Part shown: one piece after another, positions 46,879-55,949 of the stretch
Layout of the letters: each line of letters starts with the position of its first letter
Numbering within the stretch: the stretch's first letter is position 1
DNA from: Saccharopolyspora endophytica
Lineage (GTDB): Bacteria > Actinomycetota > Actinomycetes > Mycobacteriales > Pseudonocardiaceae
DNA: 64,000 nt
Assembly (NCBI RefSeq): GCF_018070075.1
Contig: NZ_JAGPXE010000012.1
Span: 124,001-188,000, forward strand
Direction of reading: 5' to 3'
Notes under the pieces: generated by a model
What the model saw: the letters and a program-made list of their open reading frames with translations, nothing else
The model's database searches: none
Told to the model about the DNA's origin: nothing
Program-made: the position numbers and the translations under genes

Positions 46879-48321
46879 TCAGACGACCGGCAGCAGGAGG
46901 CGGAAGGTGCTGCCGCCGCCGGGATCTCCGTGGAGTTCGAGACGGCCGTGATGCGCCTGCGCGAGGGCCGCGGTGATCGCCAGCCCCAGCCCGGTCCCGC
47001 CGGCGGCGCGGGTCCGGCCCTCGTCGACGCGGTAGAAGCGGTCGAAGATCCTCGTCGCGTGCTCCGGCGCGATCCCCGGACCGGTGTCGGTGACCGAGAC
47101 CGCGACCATCCTCGTCCCGCGGCGGACATCCGCCCCCGCCGCGGCGACGGCCCGGCCGCTCACCTCGGCGTGGGCGACGTCGACCGCGATCGGCGAACCG
47201 GCCGGGGTGTGCACCAGGGCGTTGTTGACCAGGTTCGTGAGCACCTGCCGCAGCCGGGCTCCCTCCCCGAGAACTCGCAGTTCGTCCGGGCTCCGCAGGG
47301 TGATCGCGCGTTCCGGGTCGCGCGCCCTGGCGTCGTGCACGACGTCGCGGACCAGCGGGACCAGGTCGAGGTCCACCAGGTCGATGCTGCGTTCCCGGTC
47401 GAGCCGCGCCAGCAGCAGCATGTCCTCCACCAGACCGCCCATCCGCACCGACTCGGACTCGATGCGGCGCATCATCATCCGCACGTCCTCCGGCCGGTGC
47501 TCCTCGCTGCGCCGGTAGAGCTCGGCGAACCCGCGGATCGAGGTCAGCGGCGTGCGCAGCTCGTGCGAGGCGTCGGCGACGAACCTGCGCAGCCGGTCCT
47601 CGGAACGCTCCCGCTGCTGCAGCGCGTCGGTCAGCCTGCCCAGCATCGTGTTCAGCGCCTCGCCGAGCCGGCCGGTCTCGGTGCGCGGATCCTGAGCCGG
47701 CACCCGGCGATCCAGCTGACCGGCGGCGATGGCATCCGCGGTGTCCTCGATCCGCGCCAGCGGGCGCAGGCTGAGCCGGACCGTCCCCGCGGCGGCCAGC
47801 GCCAGCACCAGCAGCACCAGCCCGCCGACCACCAGCTCGATGACGACCAGCTGCTGCACCGTCGCTTGGGCGTTGCCCAGCGACAACGACAGCACCACGG
47901 TGCGCCCGTCGGGCAGGGGAACGCGCCGCACCCGCCAATCCGAACCGCCCGCCCGATCCGGGACCGTGCCGACCAGCGGCCCGCGCTCCGGGTCGAGCAC
48001 GAGGGGGCCTCCCGGCTCACCCTCGGTCGCGCCGAGCGTTCCCCCCACCTGGCGGCCGGTGGAGTCGAAGATCAGCACCCGGAAGTCCGTCGGCAGCTCG
48101 CCCCGGCCGGGGCCGTCGGGATGCCGGTGCGTCGGGTCCGGGGGCGGCATCCGCCCTTCCTCCCAGGGCATCGACATCTCGGCGAGCCGGTCGTCGGTGC
48201 GCTCCACCAGGGAGCGGTGGAGCAGCGCGACGCTGGTGAACCCCATCAGCAGCAGACCCACGACCAGCGCCCCGACCAGCACGAGCACCAGACGTCCGCG
48301 CAGCGTGCGCACGAACCTCAT
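46879..48321 (-). CDS. Two-component sensor histidine kinase
   Basis: 480 aa. Transmembrane helices at about 12-34 and 158-183 flank an extracellular domain; HAMP-like segment follows, then DHp His253 in DASHELRTPLTSIRG, N-box NNALVHTP and G-boxes DTGPGIAP and GTGLGLA. Its ATG overlaps the response-regulator stop (ATGA), so the pair is a coupled operon. It resembles the MprB/PrrB-like actinobacterial group. No ligand can be inferred. Downstream of the glycosyltransferase set, which it may regulate. Confidence 0.9.
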   Translation of the reverse strand: MRFVRTLRGRLVLVLVGALVVGLLLMGFTSVALLHRSLVERTDDRLAEMSMPWEEGRMPPPDPTHRHPDGPGRGELPTDFRVLIFDSTGRQVGGTLGATEGEPGGPLVLDPERGPLVGTVPDRAGGSDWRVRRVPLPDGRTVVLSLSLGNAQATVQQLVVIELVVGGLVLLVLALAAAGTVRLSLRPLARIEDTADAIAAGQLDRRVPAQDPRTETGRLGEALNTMLGRLTDALQQRERSEDRLRRFVADASHELRTPLTSIRGFAELYRRSEEHRPEDVRMMMRRIESESVRMGGLVEDMLLLARLDRERSIDLVDLDLVPLVRDVVHDARARDPERAITLRSPDELRVLGEGARLRQVLTNLVNNALVHTPAGSPIAVDVAHAEVSGRAVAAAGADVRRGTRMVAVSVTDTGPGIAPEHATRIFDRFYRVDEGRTRAAGGTGLGLAITAALAQAHHGRLELHGDPGGGSTFRLLLPVV

Positions 48322-49034
48322 CGGTTCTCCGGAGGGAGCCGCAGCACGTAGCCGACGCCGCGGATGGTGTGGATCAGCGGCGGCGACACCGAGTCGACCT
48401 TGCGCCGCAGGTAGCTGATGTAGGACTCCACGATCCGCGAATCACCGCCGAACTCGTAGTTCCACACCCGATCCAGGATCTGCACCTTGCTGACCACCTT
48501 CTCGGCGTTGATCAGCAGGTAGCGCAGCAGCTTGAACTCGGTCGGCGACAGGCTCACCAGCTGCCCGGCCCGGCGGACCTCGTAGGTGTCCTCGTCGAGC
48601 TCCAGGTCCTGGTAGCGCAGCGTGGCGCTGTCGTCCGGCTCGGGACGGACCCGCCGCAGGATCGCGCGCAGCCGCAGGACGACCTCGTCCAGGCTGAACG
48701 GCTTGGTGACGTAGTCGTCGCCGCCCGCCGTCAGCCCGGCGATGCGGTCTTCCACCGCGTCGCGCGCGGTCAGGAACAGCACCGGGACGGTGCTGCCTCC
48801 GCCGCGCAGCTCGGTGGCGACGGAGAAGCCGTCGCGGTCCGGCAGCATCACGTCCAGCACGACGATGTCCGGGTGGAACTCGGCCGCCGCGCGCAGCGCG
48901 TCCGCACCGGTCGCGGCGCCGCGCACCTCGAAACCGCTCAGGCGCAACGCCGCGGCCAGCAGTTCCAGGATGTTCGGCTCGTCGTCCACGACGAGCACCC
49001 GCGCTCCGCTGCTCTCCACCACGTCCTCCAGCAT
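48318..49034 (-). CDS. OmpR-family response regulator
   Basis: 238 aa. Receiver with Asp61 (VVLDVMLPDRDG), acidic pocket DDEP at 17-20, Lys in TKPFSLDEVVLRLRA; winged-helix DNA-binding domain SLSPTEFKLLRYLLINAEKVVSK..VWNYEFGGDSRIVESYISYLRRKVDSV. Start ATG at 49034 with GGGAAG upstream; MLEDVVESSGARVLVV is the family start and the open frame upstream to 49553 is shadow. Overlaps the kinase gene. Located next to the palindromic array P5. Confidence 0.92.
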   Translation of the reverse strand: MLEDVVESSGARVLVVDDEPNILELLAAALRLSGFEVRGAATGADALRAAAEFHPDIVVLDVMLPDRDGFSVATELRGGGSTVPVLFLTARDAVEDRIAGLTAGGDDYVTKPFSLDEVVLRLRAILRRVRPEPDDSATLRYQDLELDEDTYEVRRAGQLVSLSPTEFKLLRYLLINAEKVVSKVQILDRVWNYEFGGDSRIVESYISYLRRKVDSVSPPLIHTIRGVGYVLRLPPENR

Positions 49035-49110
49035 CACCGACTTCCCTGGGAAAACCCTGGACGTCCGCTGAAAGCCCACCCGTGTGTCCCACCCGACCCC
49101 CGCGACCAGA

Positions 49111-49279
49111 CCCGGATTACTCCCGTATTCCGTCCCCCGATTACGGGAGTAATCCGTCCCCCGATCACCGCCGTGCTCCGGTCCCCGATCACTCCCGTTC
49201 TCCGCAACCCGGATTACCGCCGTAATCCGGTCCCGGATTACTCCCGTATTCCGTTCACCGATTACGGTGGTGATCCGGG
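49111..49279. repeat. Palindromic repeat array P5 (about seven units)
   Basis: Consecutive units of 24-25 bp, each of the form C(C)CGATTAC-core-GTAATCCG or close. Cores include TCCC, GGGA, CGCC and GGTG; units with core TCCC alternate with GGGA units (mutual reverse complements), i.e. head-to-head copies. Array ends at the stop codon of the GT39 gene and lies in the 245-base gap upstream of the response regulator. Confidence 0.85.
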
Positions 49280-51373
49280 TCATCCGCAGCGGTAGAGCTG
49301 CTGGGAGGAGTCGGTCGAGCCGCCGTAGGTGACGGGGTCCACGAGGGTGCAGTTCCGCTTCACCCAGTTCTCCCGGTCCGTTGCCGCCTGGCCACCTCGA
49401 CCGCCCCCGGGCATCTGCATCCCGGAACCGGCCCGATCGCCGCCCTGGCGCTGTCCCTGCTGCGCCTGACCGGACTGGGCGTCGTGGGCGCGCATCATGT
49501 CGCCCGGGCCGCCGCCCAGCAGGACGAAGGCGAGTTGGCCGCTCTGCTTCCACTCGGTGAGCTGGGCGACCGACGGTGCGTCATCGGATCCCATGAAGCC
49601 ACCCATGCCCACCACCGTGAGATCCGTGCTGATGATGTAGCTCGACGCGCCGTTCGCGCCGCCCTCCACCGCCAGGGGGATCCGCGCGTCACCCGCGTTG
49701 GCCCTCACGTGGTCGACGATCTTCTGCTGGTCGGCGCTCAGCGAGGCACCACCCGGGCCACCGCCCATGCCACCGCGGCCTCGGTCACCGGACATCCCGG
49801 GAGGGACCTGACCGCTCATGCCCGGCATGCGGCCATCGCGCGACCCGCCGCCGGGGCCGCCCATCGACGTCTGCGGTCCGGCCATCGGGTTGGTGCCGCC
49901 CACCATCCCGGTGCTCCCGCCGACCGCACCGATCGCCGACCAGGTCGCGGGCACGGCGAGCATCGCCGTCACCGCCAGCACGAACCCGGCCTCGGCCAGG
50001 CCCGCGCGCCCGCGACGACCGATCACCAGCACCACCAGCGCCAGCGCTCCCAGCCCCACGGCCAGGTAGCCGGTCCACGGGTGCCAGCTCAGGTCCCTCG
50101 CCACCACGGCCATCGCCCAGGCGACGGTGATCGCGACACCGGCGGGCAGCAGCAACCAGGCCTTCCCGCCCGGCTGCCGGTACCACTGCCAGAACCGCAC
50201 CAGCCCGGCACCGACGACCGCGCCGATCGCGGGCGCCAGCATCGTCGTGTAGTAGGGGTGCATGGTGCCCTGGGCGAAGCTGAACATCACGCCGATGACG
50301 ACCAGCCAGCCGCCCCACAACACCCAACCCGCGGTCGTCCCGCGCTGGAGGGCGCCCCCACCGCGCCAATGCCGGACTCCCAGCACCAGCATCGTGACCA
50401 GCACCAACGCGCACAGCGGCAGCAGCCAGCTGATCTGGCCGGCCAGCTGCTCGTTGAACATCCGCAGCACACCGGCGGTTCCGGAGAACCCACCGCCGCC
50501 ACCGCCGCCGGGGCCACCCCCGCCCGGCCCACCGCCGCCGTTGCCCGCGGTGTTGCCGAGGATCCGGCCGAACCCGTTGTAACCGAAGATCAGGTCCCAC
50601 GCCGAGCCGTCGGTGCTGCCCCCGATGTAGGGCTTGGGCGAAGGCCACAGCTCGGTCGCCACGACCCACCAGAACGAGCTCACCATCAGCACCACGGCCG
50701 CCACACCGAGGTCGAGGGCCTTGCGCCCCCAGCCGTTGCGGCTGCCCACCAGGTAGGCGACGACGAACGCAGGCAGCACCATCCAGGCCTGCAGCATCTT
50801 CGTCATGAACCCGCAGCCGACCAGGAACGCGGCCAGCGCGATCCAGCTCGTCGAGCGGCGATCGGACACCGCCCTGGTCATCGCCCAGGCGGCGGCCACC
50901 ACCAGCAGCAGCAGCGTGTCCGGGTTGTTGTCCCGGTTGATCAGCACCGTGATGGGGCTCAGCGCCAGCACGAGCGAGGCGATCAGCGCGGCGTTCTCCC
51001 CGGCCCACCGCCGCACCGTGCGGTGCAGCAGGAACACGGCGGCGACACCGCACACGACCTGCGGGAACAGCACCGCGAACTGGTTGAACCCGAAGACCTT
51101 CACCGACAGCACCTGCAACCACAGGGCCATCGGCGGCTTGTCGACGGTGATGACTCCGGCGGCGTCGAACGAGCCGAAGAAGAACGTCTCGAAACTCGTC
51201 GACATCGACTTCACGGCCGCGGTGTAGTAGCCGTTGCCCCAGGAGCTCCCGATGCCCCAGAGGTAGAGCACGGCCGCGAGCACGCAGGTCCCGGCCAGTG
51301 CGAGCCGCCGCCACACCGGTGGCGACCCGCCGCCCGACGTTCGCTGCGGCACAGCCTCTTCGACTGCGATCAT
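49280..51373 (-). CDS. GT39 / YkcB-like polyprenyl-phosphate glycosyltransferase A
   Basis: 697 aa GT-C enzyme with about 11 helices. Catalytic-type Asp in YLWGIGSSWGNGYYTAAVKSM..DAAGVITVDKPPMALW. An insert after GYNGFGRILG is Gly-rich (GGGGPGGGGPGGGGGGG), and a second Met/Pro/Gly insert near residue 510-540 precedes a C-terminal soluble domain with NWVKRNCTLVDPVTYGG. The domain order (GT-C plus soluble tail) matches YkcB. Start ATG at 51373 overlaps the GT2-GtrA stop. It should transfer a lipid-carried sugar to an external acceptor (inference). Confidence 0.8.
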   Translation of the reverse strand: MIAVEEAVPQRTSGGGSPPVWRRLALAGTCVLAAVLYLWGIGSSWGNGYYTAAVKSMSTSFETFFFGSFDAAGVITVDKPPMALWLQVLSVKVFGFNQFAVLFPQVVCGVAAVFLLHRTVRRWAGENAALIASLVLALSPITVLINRDNNPDTLLLLVVAAAWAMTRAVSDRRSTSWIALAAFLVGCGFMTKMLQAWMVLPAFVVAYLVGSRNGWGRKALDLGVAAVVLMVSSFWWVVATELWPSPKPYIGGSTDGSAWDLIFGYNGFGRILGNTAGNGGGGPGGGGPGGGGGGGFSGTAGVLRMFNEQLAGQISWLLPLCALVLVTMLVLGVRHWRGGGALQRGTTAGWVLWGGWLVVIGVMFSFAQGTMHPYYTTMLAPAIGAVVGAGLVRFWQWYRQPGGKAWLLLPAGVAITVAWAMAVVARDLSWHPWTGYLAVGLGALALVVLVIGRRGRAGLAEAGFVLAVTAMLAVPATWSAIGAVGGSTGMVGGTNPMAGPQTSMGGPGGGSRDGRMPGMSGQVPPGMSGDRGRGGMGGGPGGASLSADQQKIVDHVRANAGDARIPLAVEGGANGASSYIISTDLTVVGMGGFMGSDDAPSVAQLTEWKQSGQLAFVLLGGGPGDMMRAHDAQSGQAQQGQRQGGDRAGSGMQMPGGGRGGQAATDRENWVKRNCTLVDPVTYGGSTDSSQQLYRCG

Positions 51374-52644
51374 GACATTTCCTTTTCCTCGGTCGGGGCC
51401 GCGAAGACCCACGAGCGGAGCAGTACGAACCGCAGAGCGGTACCGACCACAGAGGACAGAACGAGGACCAGGACCTCCAGCCAGCGCGACGGATCAGCCG
51501 AGTAGGCGTGCAACCCGAGCAGCGCACCGGAGGTGACCACGTAGTACAGCGCGAACACGATCAGCCCTTGGGCGTGCACCCGGCCTGACGAGCCGCGCTG
51601 CTGCAGGAACGTGTAGCGCCGGTTGGCCTCGGTGTTCCACACCGTCGTGACCGTCAGCGCGACCAGGTTCGCCAGCAGTGGTGGCCACCAACCGCGCAGG
51701 ATCGCGTACAGCACCGAGGTGAGCACCGTGGACACCAGGCCGATCGCGCCGAACGAGACCAGCTGCCACAGCAGCCCGTTCTCCCGCTTGGCGAGCACCG
51801 CCTGCGGGTGCGCGGCACGCGGCTCCGGCCGTTGCGGCAGCCCCGGAACCCGCGCGGCGCCGGTGATCTTCGCGCGCGCGACCCGCACGAGCCCGGCGAT
51901 GTCGTCGGTGGCGGTGCGCACCACGTTCACCCGCGTGTCGACGTCCTCGACCCAGTCCACCGGCACCTCGTGCACCCGCAGGCCGTTGTGCTCGGCCAGC
52001 AGCAGCAGTTCGGTGTCGAAGAACCACGAGTCGTCGCGCACCTGCCGCAGCAGCGGGCGGATGACGTCGGTGCGCGCCGCCTTGAACCCGCACTGGGCGT
52101 CGGTGAACCGGGCACCGTGGGTCCACCTGATCATCTTGTTGTAGCCGCGGGAGATCATCTCCCGCTTCCCGCCGCGCACGGTCCGCGCACCGGGCGCCAG
52201 CCGGGAACCGATGGCCAGGTCGGAGTGCCCGTTGACCAGCGGGGCGACCAGCGGCAGCAGGGCGTCCAGCCCGGTCGACAGATCCACGTCCATGTAGACC
52301 ACGACGTCGGCGTCGCTGTAGCCCCACGCGGTGCGCAACGCCAGGCCACGCCCCTTGCGGTCCAGGTGCAGCACCCGCACGTTGGGGATCTTCCGGGCCA
52401 GCCCGTGCGCCACGTCCAGCGTCGAGTCCGTGCTCGCGTTGTCCACGACGGTGATCGACCACGAGAAGGGGAACCCTTCGCCCAGGTATCCGCTCAGCAC
52501 TTCCAGGCACCCCGGAAGGGAACGTTCCTCGTTGTAGACCGGGATCACCACGTCGACGGTTGCGGTCCTCGACGCGCGCTGGGCCCTGTCGGCCCCGATC
52601 TCGATCTGGGTTGTCGCGGGGCCGAGCTGCGGCACGGCACTCAT
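51370..52644 (-). CDS. GT2 dolichol-phosphate-sugar synthase fused to GtrA flippase domain
   Basis: 424 aa. N-terminal GT2 with VVIPVYNEERSLPGCLEVL, DXD YMDVDLSTGLDAL, SRGYNKMIRWTHGARFTDAQCGFKA; C-terminal GtrA domain of four helices (LLWQLVSFGAIGLVSTVLTSVLYAIL onward). The natural fusion joins synthesis of a polyprenyl-phosphate sugar to its flipping across the membrane. Start ATG at 52644 (MSAVPQLGP), with AGAGG upstream. Overlaps the next GT39 gene, so substrate synthesis, flipping and transfer are coupled. A GT39 paralogue lies divergently. Confidence 0.88.
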   Translation of the reverse strand: MSAVPQLGPATTQIEIGADRAQRASRTATVDVVIPVYNEERSLPGCLEVLSGYLGEGFPFSWSITVVDNASTDSTLDVAHGLARKIPNVRVLHLDRKGRGLALRTAWGYSDADVVVYMDVDLSTGLDALLPLVAPLVNGHSDLAIGSRLAPGARTVRGGKREMISRGYNKMIRWTHGARFTDAQCGFKAARTDVIRPLLRQVRDDSWFFDTELLLLAEHNGLRVHEVPVDWVEDVDTRVNVVRTATDDIAGLVRVARAKITGAARVPGLPQRPEPRAAHPQAVLAKRENGLLWQLVSFGAIGLVSTVLTSVLYAILRGWWPPLLANLVALTVTTVWNTEANRRYTFLQQRGSSGRVHAQGLIVFALYYVVTSGALLGLHAYSADPSRWLEVLVLVLSSVVGTALRFVLLRSWVFAAPTEEKEMS

Positions 52645-52829
52645 CTCCACCACCTCTCATCCGGTTCCGCATCCATCAAGCCCGACGCAAGTGCAAGCGC
52701 CGTTGACGGAAGCTGGGAATCGGCTGGGAGTGCTCACCCCCGGCGGATGTGCAGCCAACTCACACGGTCCTCCCAGCCGGGGCCGCCACCCTCGACGCGG
52801 GAAAGTCCGTTCCGGAAAGGAATCCGCGC

Positions 52830-54941
52830 ATGGCCGCACGTCTGCGTCTGCCGCTCGCCCGCACCGGGGAGCCGAGATGGTCATCGCCCGCCCGCTGTGC
52901 GGTGCTGGTGCTCGCCGCGTTCCTCAACACGTGGGCGCTGTCGATCAACCAGTGGGCCAACACCTACTACTCGGCCGCGGTGCTGGGGATGACGCGCAGC
53001 TGGAAGGCGTTCTTCTACGGCGCGATGGACGCGGGATCGTTCATCACGGTCGACAAACCTCCGCTGGCGTTGTGGCTGCAGGCGTTGTCCGCGCGGGCCT
53101 TCGGGTTCAACAACTGGAGCCTGCTGCTGCCGCAGGCCATCGCGGGCGTGATCGCGGTGTGGGTGGTGCAGCACGTGGTGCGCCGGGGCTTCGGTCCCGC
53201 CGCCGGCGTGCTGGCGGGACTCGCGCTGGCGGTGACGCCGATCGCGGTGGTGATGGCCCGCCACAACAACCCGGACATGCTGCTGACCTTGCTGCTGGCG
53301 CTGTCCCTGTGGGCGGCCTCCAACGCCATCCGCTCCGGCAGGCTGATGCCGCTGGTGTGGTGCGCGGTCGCGATCGGCCTGGCGTTCAACACGAAGATGC
53401 TGCAGGCGTTCTTCGTGGTGCCGGTGATCGCGGTGGTCTACCTGGTGGCGGCCCGCCCGACGTGGCCGCGCAAGCTGCTCAACCTGGGCGCGGCAGGTGT
53501 CGCGATGGCGGCGGTGAGCCTGGCGTGGCTGCTCGTGGTCGACCTCGTCCCGAGCTCGGCCCGGCCGTACGTGGGCGGCAGCACGAACAACACCGTCCTG
53601 GACCTGCTGCTGGGCTACAACGGCCTCGGCCGCGTCGAGGGACAGGCCCAGATCATGTCGCCCGGGATGATGGGCGGCGGCCCCGGTGGCGGGTCGCCGG
53701 GCGGCATGCCCGGTGGCGGGACACCTCCCGGCGGGGGCATGCCCAGCGGAATGCCGCCTGGCGGCGGACCCGGTGGCGGCGGGATGGACGACTCCAGCCT
53801 GACGCGGTTGTTCAGCGGCGAGGTCGCCCCGCAGGTCGGCTGGTTGTTCCCGCTGGCGCTGTTCGGCGCGATCGCGGTGGTCGTGCACCTGTGGCGCCGC
53901 CCCCGGCACGACACCCAGCGCGCGGACTTCCTGCTGTGGGCGGGAACCCTGCTGGTCACGGCAGGAGTGTTCACCTTCGCCTCGGGCATCTGGCACACGT
54001 ACTACACGGTCGCCCTCGCCGCGCCGCTCGCCGCGCTGGTCGGCATGGGCGTGATCGCGATGTGGCGCCTGACCCGCGACACCGAGTGGTGGGGCCTGCT
54101 GCTCCCGGTCTCGATCACCGCGACCGGCTTCTGGAGCGCCCACCTGCTCGGCCAGAACGAGGACTTCCTGCCGTGGATGGGAACCGTTGTCGCAGCCGTC
54201 TCGCTCATCGCCGGTGCCGCGATGATGGTTCCCCTGCTCCTCCCGCGCGGTAGGCGTGACGGGAAGCGTCGTGTCATCGCGGCCGGTGCGCTGGTGGGAG
54301 TCCTCGCGTCACTCGCGGGCCCCACCGCCTACGCGGTGACCCCGCTGTCGACGCCGGTGCAAGCGACGTTCCCCTCCGCAGGTCCCAGCGGTGGGTCGGG
54401 CGGACCGGGTGACGGGCGCGACGGTGGGCGCGCGATGGCCGACGGCGGCCGGCAGTCCAACCGCATGCAGCCGAGCGGGATGCGCGACAACGGCGACCAG
54501 CCCGACGGGAACCGGAGCGACGGTGGGCGCGGTGTACGGGGCGAGCGGTCCAGCGGTGAGCAGGTCACCTCGCAGCTGATGCGCTACCTCACCGATCAGC
54601 ACGAGGACGAGACTTGGCTGGTGGCGGTGGTGGGATCCATGGTCGCGGCGCCGGTGATCCTGGAGACCGGTCAGCCGGTGATGGCCGTCGGCGGCTACAA
54701 CGGCAACGACCCGACCCCGACCGTCGAGGAGCTGGAGCGGCACGTCGCGGACGGCGAGCTCCGCTACGTGTGGACCAGCGGGTCGTCGGGCGTGCGGAGC
54801 ATGGGCGGCGAGGTGGACACCGCCGTGGTGGACGCCTCCATGGCATGGGTCGCCCGCCACTGCGCGATCGTCGACCCCGCCGCCTACGGCGGTGACACGA
54901 CCTCGACCACGCACCTCCACGACTGCCGCGGCGCGGCGTGA
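52830..54941 (+). CDS. GT39 / YkcB-like glycosyltransferase B
   Basis: 703 aa, paralogue of the gene at 49280. Start ATG at 52830 with GGAAAGGAA 8 nt upstream. Shared motifs: INQWANTYYSAAVLGM, GAMDAGSFITVDKPPLALWLQALS, RHNNPDMLLTLLLALSLW, GGSTNNTVLDLLLGYNGLGR; then Gly/Met/Pro-rich insert (GGGPGGGSPGG, PGGGMPSGMPPGG) and C-terminal domain VWTSGSSGVRSMGG, WVARHCAIVDPAAYGG. Its stop is 1 bp from the mutM stop. The repeated low-complexity insert in both paralogues is striking. Confidence 0.8.
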   Translation: MAARLRLPLARTGEPRWSSPARCAVLVLAAFLNTWALSINQWANTYYSAAVLGMTRSWKAFFYGAMDAGSFITVDKPPLALWLQALSARAFGFNNWSLLLPQAIAGVIAVWVVQHVVRRGFGPAAGVLAGLALAVTPIAVVMARHNNPDMLLTLLLALSLWAASNAIRSGRLMPLVWCAVAIGLAFNTKMLQAFFVVPVIAVVYLVAARPTWPRKLLNLGAAGVAMAAVSLAWLLVVDLVPSSARPYVGGSTNNTVLDLLLGYNGLGRVEGQAQIMSPGMMGGGPGGGSPGGMPGGGTPPGGGMPSGMPPGGGPGGGGMDDSSLTRLFSGEVAPQVGWLFPLALFGAIAVVVHLWRRPRHDTQRADFLLWAGTLLVTAGVFTFASGIWHTYYTVALAAPLAALVGMGVIAMWRLTRDTEWWGLLLPVSITATGFWSAHLLGQNEDFLPWMGTVVAAVSLIAGAAMMVPLLLPRGRRDGKRRVIAAGALVGVLASLAGPTAYAVTPLSTPVQATFPSAGPSGGSGGPGDGRDGGRAMADGGRQSNRMQPSGMRDNGDQPDGNRSDGGRGVRGERSSGEQVTSQLMRYLTDQHEDETWLVAVVGSMVAAPVILETGQPVMAVGGYNGNDPTPTVEELERHVADGELRYVWTSGSSGVRSMGGEVDTAVVDASMAWVARHCAIVDPAAYGGDTTSTTHLHDCRGAA

Positions 54942-54942
54942 C

Positions 54943-55827
54943 TCACAGGTGCGCGTTGCGCGGTTTCGGCTGGCAGACCGGGCAGGTGTAGGAGGAGCGG
55001 TTCATCCACGCGTCGCGGCGGATCGAGGCTCCGCACCGCGGGCAGGGCTTCCCGCCCTGGCCGTAGACCGCCAGCGATCGGTCGAAGTAGCCCGACTCGC
55101 CGTTGACGTTGACGTAGAGCGCGTCGAACGAGGTGCCGCCCGCGTGCAGCGCTTCGCCGATGACGTCGGTGACGGCCTCGAACAGTTCGCGGACCTTGGG
55201 GCGGGTCATGGTCGCGGTCGGGCGGGCCCAGTGCAGCTTGGCCCGCCACAGGGCTTCGTCGGCGTAGATGTTGCCGATGCCGGAGACCAGGCTCTGGTCG
55301 AGCAGGGCGCGCTTGATGCCGGTGCGGCGGCCGCGCAGCCGCTCGGTCAGCCTGGCCAGGTCGAACACCGGCTCCAGCGGATCGGGCGCGATGTGCGCGA
55401 CCGGTTGGGGCAGTGCCACGCCGTCCACCTCGACGAGCTCGGCCAGCTGCAGCCCGCCGAAGGTGCGCTGGTCGACGAACCGCAGCTCGGAACCGCCGTC
55501 GGCGAAGCGCATCCGCACCCGCAGGTGCTTCTCGTCGGGCGCGTCGGTGGGCTGCACGAGCAGCTGCCCGCTCATGCCCAGGTGCACGACCACCGCTTCG
55601 CCGTCGGTGTCGTCGGGGCCGTCGCCGAGTTCGATCCACAGGTACTTGCCGCGCCGGCGGGCCGCGGTCAGCACCCTCCCGGCGAGCCTGGCCGCGAGGT
55701 CCTGCGCTCCGGGCACGTGACGGCGGACGGCACGCGGGTGCAGCACTTCGACGCTGGAGAGCTTCCGTCCCACCGCATGATCGGAAACACCGCGGCGGAC
55801 CACCTCGACCTCGGGCAACTCAGGCAC
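54943..55827 (-). CDS. mutM: Formamidopyrimidine-DNA glycosylase
   Basis: Excises 8-oxoguanine and related lesions. 294 aa. The start is the GTG at 55827 because the catalytic N-terminal Pro ([13 protein letters not shown]; Pro-2 of the precursor) is only correct there. Lys in [13 protein letters not shown]-like region [36 protein letters not shown] and a C-terminal zinc finger ([24 protein letters not shown]). Next to rnc, as in mycobacteria. Confidence 0.95.
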   Translation of the reverse strand: MPELPEVEVVRRGVSDHAVGRKLSSVEVLHPRAVRRHVPGAQDLAARLAGRVLTAARRRGKYLWIELGDGPDDTDGEAVVVHLGMSGQLLVQPTDAPDEKHLRVRMRFADGGSELRFVDQRTFGGLQLAELVEVDGVALPQPVAHIAPDPLEPVFDLARLTERLRGRRTGIKRALLDQSLVSGIGNIYADEALWRAKLHWARPTATMTRPKVRELFEAVTDVIGEALHAGGTSFDALYVNVNGESGYFDRSLAVYGQGGKPCPRCGASIRRDAWMNRSSYTCPVCQPKPRNAHL

Positions 55828-55873
55828 GAACCCATCCTCACCCACGCCCGGAACGCGGCTGGAGGCGGGCGTG

Positions 55874-55914
55874 AAAAAGGGACATGATCAGGGCGGGGCC
55901 CTCGATCATGTCCC
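55874..55914 (-). terminator. Rho-independent terminator after rnc
   Basis: GGGACATGATC (55879-55889) and GATCATGTCCC (55904-55914) form an 11-bp stem followed on the minus strand by five T (55874-55878). It begins 36 bases beyond the rnc stop codon. Confidence 0.88.
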
Positions 55915-55949
55915 TTCGTCACGGTCGGTTCGCGATCGAACCGACCGGC

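Noticed and set aside
44879..47938. Long minus-strand frame (1019 codons) over asnB and the kinase
   Set aside because: It is antisense to asnB, whose Cys2 glutaminase and PP-loop are certain.
49111..49279. CRISPR array
   Set aside because: Units are self-complementary palindromes with no unique, evenly sized spacers between identical repeats and no cas genes nearby.
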